A DNA stretch of 64,000 bases from Erwinia sp050410775 (GCF_050410775.1 NZ_CP191229.1); one strand, 5' to 3'; positions 17,753-26,196 are shown, numbered from the stretch's first letter. The notes: generated from the letters alone by a model not told the origin. A program made the numbers and translations.

Positions 17753-17765
17753 TTCGCATTTTAAA

Positions 17766-17781
17766 TACTCCTTAGGGAGTA
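17766..17781 (-). promoter_or_regulatory. NarL/NarP 7-2-7 site, nirB
   Basis: TACTCCCtaAGGAGTA on the minus strand is an inverted pair of heptamers with a 2-bp gap. Its centre is 28 bp upstream of the FNR centre, the -69.5/-41.5 layout of E. coli nirB. It indicates nitrate/nitrite induction. Confidence 0.85.
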
Positions 17782-17930
17782 GATGACTGATTTGGCATGG
17801 TTTTTTATAAGTCATGGAAAAGGCTCAGCTTTTGGCTGAAACGTATCAGCCTGCATTTTGGCCCTTATGTTGCAGTGAATGAAATGAGTGGTAGGGTTAA
17901 AGGAGTTCATTCATCTTTGGGAGCGATCGG

Positions 17931-19211
17931 ATGCAGGCTGGAAATTTACGGTGGATTAATCATGCGCGCCTGCCGTGGCGTGAAGGACGCTGGCAGATTG
18001 AGATTCAGGACGGCAAGTTTGTGCGGCTTTCACCCCAGACTCAGTGCGCGCCTCAGCCTGACGCGCTGGATGCCGAAGGCGGACTGGTTTTTCCCCCTTT
18101 TATCGAACCTCATATCCATCTTGATACCACGCAGACCGCCGGTGAGCCGGCATGGAATCAGTCCGGCACGCTGTTTGAGGGGATCGAGCGCTGGGCGGAA
18201 CGTAAGGCGTTGCTCAGCCATGAGGATGTGAAGGCGCGTGCCAGGCAGACGCTGAAGTGGCAGATCGCCAACGGCATTCAGTATGTGAGAACCCACGTCG
18301 ACGTTTCTGACCCGACGCTGACGGCGCTGAAGGCCATGCTGGAAATTAAACAGGAGATGGCGCCCTGGATAACGATCCAGATTGTGGCTTTTCCGCAGGA
18401 GGGCATTCTCTCCTATCCGGATGGTGAAGCGCTGCTCGAAGAGGCACTGAGGCTGGGAGCGGATGTGGTTGGTGCGATCCCCCATTTTGAGTTCACCCGT
18501 GAGTACGGCGTGGAATCCCTGCACAAAACGTTCGCCCTCGCGCAGAAGTATCAGCGCATGGTGGATGTGCACTGCGATGAAATTGACGATGAGCAGTCAC
18601 GCTTTGTCGAAACGGTTGCCGCGCTGGCGCTGAAGGAGAAGATGGGGGAGCGGGTGACCGCCAGCCATACGACCGCGATGCACGCCTATAACGGCGCCTA
18701 TACCTCAAGACTGTTTCGCCTGCTGAAGCTCTCCGGCATCAACTTTGTCGCCAATCCCTTAGTGAATATTCATTTACAGGGACGCTTCGATACCTATCCC
18801 AAACGGCGGGGCATTACGCGGGTGAAGGAGATGCTGGAGGCGGATATCAACGTCTGCTTCGGGCACGATGACGTCTTCGATCCGTGGTACCCGCTGGGAA
18901 CGGCCAGTATGTTACAGGTGCTGCATATGGGGCTGCATGTCTGCCAGCTGATGGGCTATGAGCAGATTGATGCGGGGATCAATCTGATCACCCATAACAG
19001 TGCCAGAACGCTCCAGCTGAAGGACTACGGTATTCAGACCGGCAACAGCGCCAATCTGATTATTCTGCCTGCTGAGAGCGGCTTCGACGCGCTGCGCCGT
19101 CAGGTGCCGGTGCGCTATTCCATTCGCGAAGGGCGGGTCATTGCCGAAACGAAACTCAGCGAGACCTCTGTTCACCTGAACGCCCCTGAGAAAATCGACT
19201 TCCGGCGCTAA
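17931..19211 (+). CDS. codA: Cytosine deaminase
   Basis: Deaminates cytosine to uracil in pyrimidine salvage; 426 residues (E. coli CodA 427), matching it along its whole length. Metal and catalytic residues are at the same positions: His61 and His63 (EPHIHLDTT), His214 and Glu217 (HCDEIDDE), His246 (SHTTAMH), Asp313 (GHDDVFDPW). GGGAGCG lies 7 bases before the ATG. There is no codB permease next to it, and it is divergent from nirB, unlike the E. coli codBA operon. It was probably inserted here between nirB and tsgA. Confidence 0.95.
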   Translation: MQAGNLRWINHARLPWREGRWQIEIQDGKFVRLSPQTQCAPQPDALDAEGGLVFPPFIEPHIHLDTTQTAGEPAWNQSGTLFEGIERWAERKALLSHEDVKARARQTLKWQIANGIQYVRTHVDVSDPTLTALKAMLEIKQEMAPWITIQIVAFPQEGILSYPDGEALLEEALRLGADVVGAIPHFEFTREYGVESLHKTFALAQKYQRMVDVHCDEIDDEQSRFVETVAALALKEKMGERVTASHTTAMHAYNGAYTSRLFRLLKLSGINFVANPLVNIHLQGRFDTYPKRRGITRVKEMLEADINVCFGHDDVFDPWYPLGTASMLQVLHMGLHVCQLMGYEQIDAGINLITHNSARTLQLKDYGIQTGNSANLIILPAESGFDALRRQVPVRYSIREGRVIAETKLSETSVHLNAPEKIDFRR

Positions 19212-19215
19212 AAGG

Positions 19216-19238
19216 AAAGGCCGGATTCACCGGCCTTT
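19216..19238 (+). terminator. codA terminator hairpin
   Basis: A perfect 9-bp stem (AAAGGCCGG / CCGGCCTTT) with an ATTCA loop lies 5 bases after the codA stop. Its sequence is almost repeated at 19393-19416 on the far side of repeat copy B. Confidence 0.65.
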
Positions 19239-19259
19239 CAGAATGCTGACAAAAGTAAA

Positions 19260-19371
19260 GCTCCGGGAACAGGGACGGGGAGTAAAGCGTCCCGCGCCAT
19301 GGACGGCGCGGGCCGAGCTATCAGGGACGATGCTTTTTGCGTCTTTACGAGCAGGCCCTTTTTCCGGAGCC
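19260..19371 (+). repeat. Palindromic repeat, copy B
   Basis: A 112-bp copy of the element at 13141-13260 in the opposite orientation. I see one single-base gap and about five or six substitutions, mostly near the right end. The central CGTCCCGCGCC / GGCGCGGgcCG stem is slightly damaged here. It lies between the convergent genes codA and tsgA. Confidence 0.85.
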
Positions 19372-19392
19372 GGCACTTTATCAATAACCTCA

Positions 19393-19416
19393 AAAGCCGG
19401 ATTTACCGGCCTTTTA
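19393..19416 (-). terminator. tsgA terminator hairpin
   Basis: On the minus strand AAAAGGCCGG, a 5-nt loop, then CCGGCTTTT, with one bulged base, just past the tsgA stop. It is close in sequence to the codA hairpin at 19216-19238. Confidence 0.55.
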
Positions 19417-19419
19417 CGC

Positions 19420-20607
19420 TTAGTGGGAAGACATATGCCCATGCAGCTTATGCTTACTGACGAAGCCGAGCAGCAGGCACATGACGAAGACCACCGCATA
19501 GAGACCGTTCGCGGTCATCAGGGCCGCATGCGCACCGCCTTTATCCACAATAGGGCCGGTCACAACGAAGGTCAGCATGGTGCCCACGGTGCCGCAGGTC
19601 AGAATGAAGTTCACCAGCTTAGGTGAGGAGACCTTCGTCTGTAGTGAGCCCAGCGTGATAATAGTGGTATAGATTGCGCTGGAGAAGAAGCCCAGGCTTA
19701 TCATTATCCACTTCAGCATGGCGGCATCGTCACTGCTGACAAACCAGTACATCAGCAGGGTTGCCATCAGGGCCAGCACGGTCAGGATACGCTGAGGATC
19801 GAAGAAGCGAAGAATGGCGCTGAAAGCCCACATACCGATCATGTATGAGGTCCAGAAGTTGCCGACCAGCCCGCCTGCCTGAGTAATATCCATGCCCATG
19901 GTTTTGGTCGCATAAAGCGGCACCCAGCCGATAAAGCCAAGCTGACCCAGGATGTAGCAAAGCGCGGCAATCGCCAGCAACAGGACGCCAATGCCCCACT
20001 TCTCTTTTTGCGCGGCCTGCTGCTGGTTTGGCGCTTTCTTACCCAGTACAGGGAATTCAAAGCAGAGCGCCAGCACGAAAATGACAACGTAAATCACGCC
20101 GATACAGGCATAAACCCAGTACCAGGGCAGGGAACGCGCCAGAATGGCGGCGGCGATAATCGGGAAGATGGTGCCGGCCATGCTGAAGAAGGAGTCCGTA
20201 AACAGCAGCCTTGAACCGCGCTGACGCCCCTCATAGAGATGCGTAATCAGGAAGGTGCCGATCGACATCGTGATGCCGCTGACCACGCCCAGCACAAACA
20301 TACAGAGCGAGAAGACGCTAAGATTGTGGCTGGTCATCAGACCAAGCACCGACAGGATCATCAGTACGAAGCCGAACATAAGCTGACGCTTAAGCGGGAT
20401 GATCTCCATCAGCCAGGCATTAAGGAAAACAGCTACCAGAATACCGGCATTCAGAAAGGTGAAAGTATTGCTCATCTGCGCGACGGGCAGCTGAAAATAG
20501 TCAGCAATATTTTCCAGCACCATACCGGTCACAATCACTACCGCGCCGGTAAGCGCATAGGAGAAGAAACTGAGCCAGGTAAGACCGATTCGATCGCGAT
20601 TCGTCAT
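19420..20607 (-). CDS. tsgA: MFS transporter TsgA
   Basis: Major facilitator protein of 395 residues with about 12 hydrophobic segments, close in length to E. coli TsgA (393). It is named from Salmonella, where it is induced by tellurite, selenite and growth; its substrate is not established. It keeps the E. coli position and orientation next to nirB, apart from the codA and repeat insertion. Confidence 0.93.
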   Translation of the reverse strand: MTNRDRIGLTWLSFFSYALTGAVVIVTGMVLENIADYFQLPVAQMSNTFTFLNAGILVAVFLNAWLMEIIPLKRQLMFGFVLMILSVLGLMTSHNLSVFSLCMFVLGVVSGITMSIGTFLITHLYEGRQRGSRLLFTDSFFSMAGTIFPIIAAAILARSLPWYWVYACIGVIYVVIFVLALCFEFPVLGKKAPNQQQAAQKEKWGIGVLLLAIAALCYILGQLGFIGWVPLYATKTMGMDITQAGGLVGNFWTSYMIGMWAFSAILRFFDPQRILTVLALMATLLMYWFVSSDDAAMLKWIMISLGFFSSAIYTTIITLGSLQTKVSSPKLVNFILTCGTVGTMLTFVVTGPIVDKGGAHAALMTANGLYAVVFVMCLLLGFVSKHKLHGHMSSH

Positions 20608-20882
20608 AATGAAAAACCTGTGAGTGAAAGGGAACGTGAAGCAGGACGCCCACGGTAAGCGCGAGGAGTGTAGCGAGATTCGTGATCGGCTTAAACGAAT
20701 AATGAAATAAAAAATACTGTATGCATTAAAATCGTGACGTTCATCACCATTTTTAGCGCGACGTAAGCGTTTGCGTGGCTGAAAAGTGAGCGTAAATAAT
20801 GGTAAAAGGCTGGCATCGATCCAGGTGCCTCTTTACAATCAACGTTGTTTTCTGGCCTGTCGAACTTAGAAAGGAACTATAA

Positions 20883-21455
20883 ATGTTAAAACGCACTCTG
20901 GCCGCCGTCGCCACCGTATTGGCGCTCTCTTCGGTTACTGCCCCCACTTTCGCTGCAAAAGGCGACCCGCACGTGCTGCTGATCACTTCAGCAGGGGCTA
21001 TTGAGCTGGAACTTAATAATCAAAAAGCGCCGGTCTCGACGAAAAACTTTGTCGACTACGTGAACAGCGGCTTCTACAACAACACGACATTCCATCGCGT
21101 CATTCCTGGCTTTATGGTGCAGGGCGGCGGCTTTACCCAGGATATGCAGCAGAAGCCGACCAACGCGCCGATCAAAAACGAAGCGGACAACGGCCTGCTG
21201 AATAAGCGTGGTACGATTTCAATGGCCCGCACGGCAAATAAAGACAGCGCAACCAGCCAGTTTTTCATCAACGTTGCCGATAACGCTTTTCTCGATCACG
21301 GCCAGCGTGATTTTGGCTATGCCGTTTTCGGCAAGGTGGTAAAAGGGCAGGACGTGGTTGATAAAATTTCCCAGGTTCAGTCCCACAATGTGGGGCCATA
21401 TCAGAACGTTCCCGTTAAGCCTGTTGTGATTCTTTCCGCAAAAGTGCTGCCATAA
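20883..21455 (+). CDS. ppiA: Peptidyl-prolyl cis-trans isomerase A (periplasmic cyclophilin)
   Basis: A 190-residue cyclophilin with a signal peptide of about 24 residues (cleavage near TFA-AKG), so periplasmic. Cyclophilin motifs are present: FHRVIPGFMVQGGGF (catalytic Arg), NKRGTISMART, ATSQFFINV. GAAAGGAAC lies just before the ATG. It is divergent from tsgA across a 275-bp gap that should hold both promoters. Confidence 0.96.
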   Translation: MLKRTLAAVATVLALSSVTAPTFAAKGDPHVLLITSAGAIELELNNQKAPVSTKNFVDYVNSGFYNNTTFHRVIPGFMVQGGGFTQDMQQKPTNAPIKNEADNGLLNKRGTISMARTANKDSATSQFFINVADNAFLDHGQRDFGYAVFGKVVKGQDVVDKISQVQSHNVGPYQNVPVKPVVILSAKVLP

Positions 21456-21468
21456 CCTCCCGGCGCGG

Positions 21469-21497
21469 GATTGCTGCTTATAATTAGGGCAGCAATC
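21469..21497. other. Hairpin between ppiA and the fic fusion
   Basis: A perfect 9-bp stem (GATTGCTGC / GCAGCAATC) has an 11-nt AT-rich loop that contains TATAATT. It lacks a U-tract. Confidence 0.4.
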
Positions 21498-21516
21498 ACC
21501 CGTCAATGGAGGCCAC

Positions 21517-22077
21517 ATGGCTAAAAAGCCTACCGAAAAGCAAAAAATTACCCTCTGGCAGCAGCGCCGTGAGGCCAACTTTCTCGCCAGTTTTGAACTG
21601 AGCGGCATTCAGCTTGAACTGGGCGCCGCCCAGCCTGGCCTTCCCTGGCTGAAACACCTTCATCGCGAACTTTTTCAGGGCCTGCTTGAAGATGCGGGTG
21701 AACTGCGTCAGGTTGACGTATTGCTCAACGAAACGCCCTGCTGCCATTTCGAATATATCGAAAAAGAAGGGAACGCGCTGATGCGCTCGCTGGAGGAGGA
21801 GAACGGCCTGGCCGATCTGCCTGCCGACAAACTTGCCGCCCGGCTCGCCTGGTATTACTGCGAACTGACCGTGCTTCATCCTTTTCTGCGGGGCAACGGG
21901 CGCACGCTGCGGCTCTTCTTTGAGCAGCTGGTCCTGCATGCGGGTTACGATATCCAGTGGCGGCGTACCAACAGTGAAAGCTGGCAGAGCGCGAATCAGG
22001 CGAGCTGGGATGGCGATCTTGCGCTGCTTACCGCTGAGTTCAGCAAAGTGATAAGCGAACGCAGTGAAAATGCGTAG
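21517..22077 (+). CDS. fic: YhfG-Fic fusion protein (Fic-domain AMP transferase)
   Basis: A 186-residue protein. Residues 1 to about 31 (AKKPTEKQKITLWQQRREANF) look like the start of YhfG, the FicA-type antitoxin. Residues from about 32 on (LELGAAQPGLPWLKHLHREL onward) follow E. coli Fic from about its residue 46. The flap segment HFEYIEKEGNALM and the Fic motif HPFLRGNGRTLR (His121) are present; the usual Asp/Glu after HPFx is Arg125. The antitoxin motif SxxxEG reads S25-FEL-S29-G30, so the inhibitory Glu is Ser. GGAGG lies just upstream. In E. coli yhfG and fic are separate genes in this slot. Activity is unknown. Confidence 0.85.
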   Translation: MAKKPTEKQKITLWQQRREANFLASFELSGIQLELGAAQPGLPWLKHLHRELFQGLLEDAGELRQVDVLLNETPCCHFEYIEKEGNALMRSLEEENGLADLPADKLAARLAWYYCELTVLHPFLRGNGRTLRLFFEQLVLHAGYDIQWRRTNSESWQSANQASWDGDLALLTAEFSKVISERSENA

Positions 22078-22110
22078 AATAGCGGCGTTTAAACTCTTCC
22101 CGGAACGCCG

Positions 22111-22686
22111 ATGCTGCTGCTTATTGATAATTACGACTCTTTTACCTGGAATCTCTATCAGTACTTTTGCGAACTGGGCGCCGAAGTTCGCGTGCAGCGT
22201 AACGATGAGATTACCCTCGATCAAATAGCGGTCCTTCGGCCAGAGCAGTTGGTTATTTCTCCCGGCCCCTGTACGCCAGACGACGCGGGGATTTCACTGG
22301 CTGCCATACGCCATTTTGCGGGCAAGCTGCCGGTTCTGGGCGTCTGTCTGGGTCATCAGGCGATTGCCCAGGCGTTTGGCGGGAAAATCGTACGCGCCCG
22401 GGAAGTGATGCACGGCAAAACTTCCGCCATTGAGCACAATGATGGCGGCGTTTTTGCCGGACTCAGTCATCCGCTGACCGTCACCCGCTATCATTCCCTG
22501 ATCGTAGAATCCGGCTCACTGCCCGCCGGTTTTGACGTCACTGCCTGGACGCTGCGTGACGGTCAGCCTGATGAGATCATGGGCCTTCGTCACCGTCACC
22601 TGCCGCTTGAAGGCGTGCAGTTTCATCCTGAAAGTATCCTCAGTGAACAGGGGCACCAGCTGCTGAAAAACTTCCTCGCGCGGTAA
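22111..22686 (+). CDS. pabA: Aminodeoxychorismate synthase, glutamine amidotransferase subunit
   Basis: A class I glutaminase that feeds ammonia to PabB for p-aminobenzoate and folate synthesis; 191 residues. The catalytic triad is Cys79 in GVCLGHQ plus His and Glu in QFHPES near the C-terminus. The N-terminal MLLLIDNYDSFTWNLYQY is typical. It follows the fic fusion by 33 bases, as in E. coli. Confidence 0.96.
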   Translation: MLLLIDNYDSFTWNLYQYFCELGAEVRVQRNDEITLDQIAVLRPEQLVISPGPCTPDDAGISLAAIRHFAGKLPVLGVCLGHQAIAQAFGGKIVRAREVMHGKTSAIEHNDGGVFAGLSHPLTVTRYHSLIVESGSLPAGFDVTAWTLRDGQPDEIMGLRHRHLPLEGVQFHPESILSEQGHQLLKNFLAR

Positions 22687-22702
22687 TTCGTTTGCCTTTG
22701 AG

Positions 22703-22737
22703 TGATTTTTTATGCATATTTTATGATTATAATTTCA
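22703..22737 (+). promoter_or_regulatory. Tandem ArgR (ARG) boxes upstream of argD
   Basis: Two boxes fit TGAATWWWWATTCA with two mismatches each: TGATTTTTTATGCA at 22703-22716 and TGATTATAATTTCA at 22724-22737. Their centres are 21 bp apart, so the 18-bp operators are separated by 3 bp, the standard ArgR hexamer arrangement. They lie 34 bp or more before the argD start and just after pabA. Confidence 0.75.
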
Positions 22738-22770
22738 CATTAAGTGACATAAAACAGGATGGGGTGGAGA

Positions 22771-23988
22771 ATGGCAGCGGAAAAATTAGCGGTGACGCGG
22801 GCGACATTTGATGAAGTGATTTTACCTGTTTTTGCTCCCGCGAGCTTTGTACCGGTGAAAGGGAAAGGCAGCCGCGTATGGGACCAGCAGGGTAAAGAGT
22901 ATATCGATTTCTCCGGCGGCATTGCGGTGACTGCGCTGGGGCATTGCCATCCGGCGCTGGTGGAAGCGCTGAAAACGCAGGGCGAGACGCTCTGGCACAC
23001 CAGTAATGTCTTCACTAACGAGCCGGCGCTGCGCCTTGCCAGTAAGCTGACCGCCGCCACTTTTGCCGATCGCGTCTTTTTCGCCAACTCCGGCGCGGAA
23101 GCGAACGAAGCCGCCTTCAAGCTGGCGCGTTATTACGCCTCGCAGCGTCACTCCCCCTATAAAAGCAAAATTATCGCCTTCCATAACGCTTTTCATGGCC
23201 GCACCTTGTTTACCGTATCCGTGGGCGGTCAGCCGAAATATTCCGATGGCTTCGGGCCGAAACCTGCCGATATCGTCCACGTGCCTTTTAACGATCTGGC
23301 GGCAGTTAAAGCGGTTATTGACGATCACACCTGCGCGATCGTGGTTGAGCCCATTCAGGGTGAAGGCGGCGTGATGCCTGCCACCCAGGAGTTTATGCAG
23401 GGGCTGCGTCAGCTGTGCGACGAATATCAGGCGCTGCTGGTACTGGATGAAGTCCAGAGCGGCATGGGCCGCAGCGGCAAGCTGTTTGCCTGTGAGCACT
23501 ACGGCGTGACGCCCGATATCCTGACCACGGCGAAGGCGATGGGCGGCGGCTTCCCGGTAAGCGCCATGCTGACCACCCATGAGATCGCCTCCGCCATGGC
23601 GCCAGGCGTCCATGGCACCACCTACGGCGGCAACCCGCTGGCCTGTGCCGTGGCCGAGGCGGCGCTGGATATTATCAATACCGATGAGGTCCTCAGCGGC
23701 GTGGAAACCCGACGTGAACAGTTTGTCTCGGCGCTGAAGGCGATAGATGCGAAGCGGGATCTGTTCAGCGCTATCCGGGGCAAGGGCCTGTTGATTGGTG
23801 CTGCGCTCAGGCCGCAACACGCCGGGAAAGCCCGGGACATACTGAATGCGGCTGCGGACGAAGGGGTGATGATCCTGAATGCCGGCACCGACGTTATCCG
23901 CTTCGCGCCTTCGCTGGTGATTGAACCGACAGATATTGAAGAGGGCATGGCCCGCTTCGCGGCGGCTGTCGACAAAGTCCTCGCCTGA
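22771..23988 (+). CDS. argD: Acetylornithine/succinyldiaminopimelate aminotransferase
   Basis: A class III PLP aminotransferase of 405 residues (E. coli 406) used in arginine and lysine synthesis. It shows GGIAVTALGHCHPAL, NSGAEANEAAFKLAR, LVLDEVQSGMGRSG and the PLP Lys in TTAKAMGGGFP. I chose ATG 22771 because MAAEKLAVTRATFDEV aligns with E. coli; ATG 22759 would add 4 residues. It is probably repressed by ArgR through the tandem boxes. Confidence 0.96.
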   Translation: MAAEKLAVTRATFDEVILPVFAPASFVPVKGKGSRVWDQQGKEYIDFSGGIAVTALGHCHPALVEALKTQGETLWHTSNVFTNEPALRLASKLTAATFADRVFFANSGAEANEAAFKLARYYASQRHSPYKSKIIAFHNAFHGRTLFTVSVGGQPKYSDGFGPKPADIVHVPFNDLAAVKAVIDDHTCAIVVEPIQGEGGVMPATQEFMQGLRQLCDEYQALLVLDEVQSGMGRSGKLFACEHYGVTPDILTTAKAMGGGFPVSAMLTTHEIASAMAPGVHGTTYGGNPLACAVAEAALDIINTDEVLSGVETRREQFVSALKAIDAKRDLFSAIRGKGLLIGAALRPQHAGKARDILNAAADEGVMILNAGTDVIRFAPSLVIEPTDIEEGMARFAAAVDKVLA

Positions 23989-23994
23989 ACCAGA

Positions 23995-24018
23995 GGGGGA
24001 AGGATATCTCCTTCCCCC
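23995..24018. terminator. Hairpin after argD
   Basis: A perfect 10-bp stem (GGGGGAAGGA / TCCTTCCCCC) with a TATC loop. It lacks a U-tract, so termination is uncertain. It lies between the convergent genes argD and yhfK. Confidence 0.45.
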
Positions 24019-24060
24019 GCTCTGTCCCGGAAAATTCGCGCCTTTTCTTTACCATCACGC

Positions 24061-26172
24061 TCAGGATGACTTTCTTAACTTTCTCGACAGCCAGTTGCCA
24101 TGGTGTGGCCGGGTGGTCCATGCCAGGGATGAGATGGTGTGCATCACGCTGAGATGATCCAGTATCCGCCTGATATGCCGCTCCATGATGGTTACCGGCC
24201 CCTGACTGAACTCCCCCTGCGATTCCAGCACGTTACTTTCCGAGCCTGGGCCGTCATATTCCAGCCGCTGCTGGCAGCGCTGTAAGGCAATCTCACACGA
24301 CTGAAGATAGCGCTCCGCCAGCGACGGCGTCAGCATCGTATGCTCGCGAGCCAGGATCGTCATCGCGTTGATGTGTTCAACAATAAACTGACCGTGTGTG
24401 ACCCACAGCTTCATATCGGCAAGGTAGCTGGGATCGAAGCCAGGCTCCTGCATCGCCTGATTCAGCGAGTTGAACAATGCGTTATGCGCCTGGTTGGCCC
24501 GCATACGCTGATAAGCCAGCTTTTCAGGGTTCTGCTCGCTGCCCAGCAGCAGTTGCAACGCTTCCTGCCACACTTCCAGCGCGTCATGCGCATTTTGCCG
24601 CAGCAGACCGCTCTGCCACTGCGGCCACAGCCAGATCATCCCGGCGAAGGCGATCAGGCAGCCCATCAGCGTATCCAGCAGCCGCGGCAGCAGGAAGTCG
24701 GCGCCGTTAAGCGAAAGCAGCTGGAGCGAATAAACGGCCGTGACCGTAAAGCCGATCGTCGCCAGGCCATAGTACTTACGGATAAACAGGTAACTCACCA
24801 GGGTAATGACCAGCATCACCAGCAGCACTATCGGCTCCGGGACCTGAAAGCGGAGCGTCAGTGCGGCGACAGTCAGTCCGGCAAGCGTGCCCAATGCCCG
24901 GTGCTGGATGCGGACGCGGGTCGCGCTGTAACCGTTCTGACTGACAAACATGATCGTCATCAGTAGCCAGTAAGGTTTTGGCAGATGAAAAAAGAGGGCC
25001 AGCGAGCTGGCGAACGTGAGCATGACGGCAAAACGACCGGCGGTACGCAGCGCCGCCGAGCGCAGCGAAAGATAGCTTTTGATGGCGGGCAGCAGCGGCA
25101 GGCGGCGCTGGCGGTCGGCCATCAGGTCCCGTTTATAAAGGGGGCGCTGGTGGCGCAGCAGGCGGCTTATCCGGCTGAAATGATAGGAGCAGAAATGGCC
25201 AACGGGATTATCAGGATGCTGTCTGGCGATCTTTTCCAGCGCGTGCAGCTGCTTGTCCATTGAAAAGCGCCCGGGCAGCTTATGATAGAGGATGTCATCG
25301 GCAAGTTCGCGTAGCCGGGCCGCAATCGTCCGGGCGTTCCAGCGGATCACTGCCTCGGCGTGGCTCTGTTCAACCAGCTTCTGGACTTCCTCAGGCTGGT
25401 GCAGGCTGACCGCAATATGCTCCTGTAAATCGAGAGCGACCTGAAATGCACGGGTCAGGCGCTGATGATGATTATCCCGGCCGGCGGCCAGCATATGCAT
25501 CTGCTGGTAGCAGGTGGTGATCAGATCGACCGCTTTTTGCTGGCGTGCGAGCAGGGGCGGGAGCGCTTTTTCAGGATCGGTCAGCTGCGTCAGCATGCTG
25601 TATTTTGCTTCGCAGTAGTCAGCAAGCTCGCGATAGAGCAGGCTGAGCGTCTCACGCATTGGCTGCTCTTTCCACAGCCAGAGCCAGAACCAGTTAAATA
25701 CGCCGTACCAGATGGTGCCCAGAATATAGAGCATCGGTGGCACCCAGATCGCCATCCGCCCGGCCAGGCTGAGCGTAAAAATGGCGGCGATCAGTGACGC
25801 CGGCAGCAGTCTGCCGTGCAGCGGGCTGATCTCTCCGGTCACCCCTAACAGCAGGGCCATAACAAAAAGCGTGGCCGGTAAGGGAACCTGGTGATTGCCA
25901 AGATACTGAATAAGGAAGCTGCTGAAGGCAAACAGAGCGCCGCCAACGATCAGGCGTTTGAAAAAACGTTTATGGGGCGTATCGAGACCGGCGATATTGC
26001 AACAGGCAGGCACTAACGAAAAGAGCAGTCCTTTTTGCAAATCACCCAACAGCCATCCGATAGCGACCGGGAGACAAAGCACCAGCGTTTGACGCAGTGC
26101 ATAGTTAACTTCGGGGTGATAGATCAGTCGGCGCCACATCCTTCCGTACCAGTGAGAAAGGCGCAACGGCAA
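24061..26172 (-). CDS. yhfK: FUSC-family inner membrane protein YhfK
   Basis: A 703-residue membrane protein of the aromatic acid exporter/fusaric acid resistance type (YccS/YhfK group). It has two membrane blocks, at about 29-160 and 385-515, each followed by a soluble helical domain. E. coli YhfK is about 696 residues. Transport function is inferred from the family only. It starts 24 bases after crp on the same strand, so it is likely co-transcribed with it. Confidence 0.92.
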   Translation of the reverse strand: MPLRLSHWYGRMWRRLIYHPEVNYALRQTLVLCLPVAIGWLLGDLQKGLLFSLVPACCNIAGLDTPHKRFFKRLIVGGALFAFSSFLIQYLGNHQVPLPATLFVMALLLGVTGEISPLHGRLLPASLIAAIFTLSLAGRMAIWVPPMLYILGTIWYGVFNWFWLWLWKEQPMRETLSLLYRELADYCEAKYSMLTQLTDPEKALPPLLARQQKAVDLITTCYQQMHMLAAGRDNHHQRLTRAFQVALDLQEHIAVSLHQPEEVQKLVEQSHAEAVIRWNARTIAARLRELADDILYHKLPGRFSMDKQLHALEKIARQHPDNPVGHFCSYHFSRISRLLRHQRPLYKRDLMADRQRRLPLLPAIKSYLSLRSAALRTAGRFAVMLTFASSLALFFHLPKPYWLLMTIMFVSQNGYSATRVRIQHRALGTLAGLTVAALTLRFQVPEPIVLLVMLVITLVSYLFIRKYYGLATIGFTVTAVYSLQLLSLNGADFLLPRLLDTLMGCLIAFAGMIWLWPQWQSGLLRQNAHDALEVWQEALQLLLGSEQNPEKLAYQRMRANQAHNALFNSLNQAMQEPGFDPSYLADMKLWVTHGQFIVEHINAMTILAREHTMLTPSLAERYLQSCEIALQRCQQRLEYDGPGSESNVLESQGEFSQGPVTIMERHIRRILDHLSVMHTISSLAWTTRPHHGNWLSRKLRKSS

Positions 26173-26196
26173 AGTTGCGCCATGGATTGGGGCCAG

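Noticed and set aside
17797..18231. 144-codon frame overlapping the codA start
   Set aside because: Wrong frame over a clear codA; composition is not protein-like.
22822..23820. 332-codon antisense frame over argD
   Set aside because: Shadow of argD; no recognisable domain.
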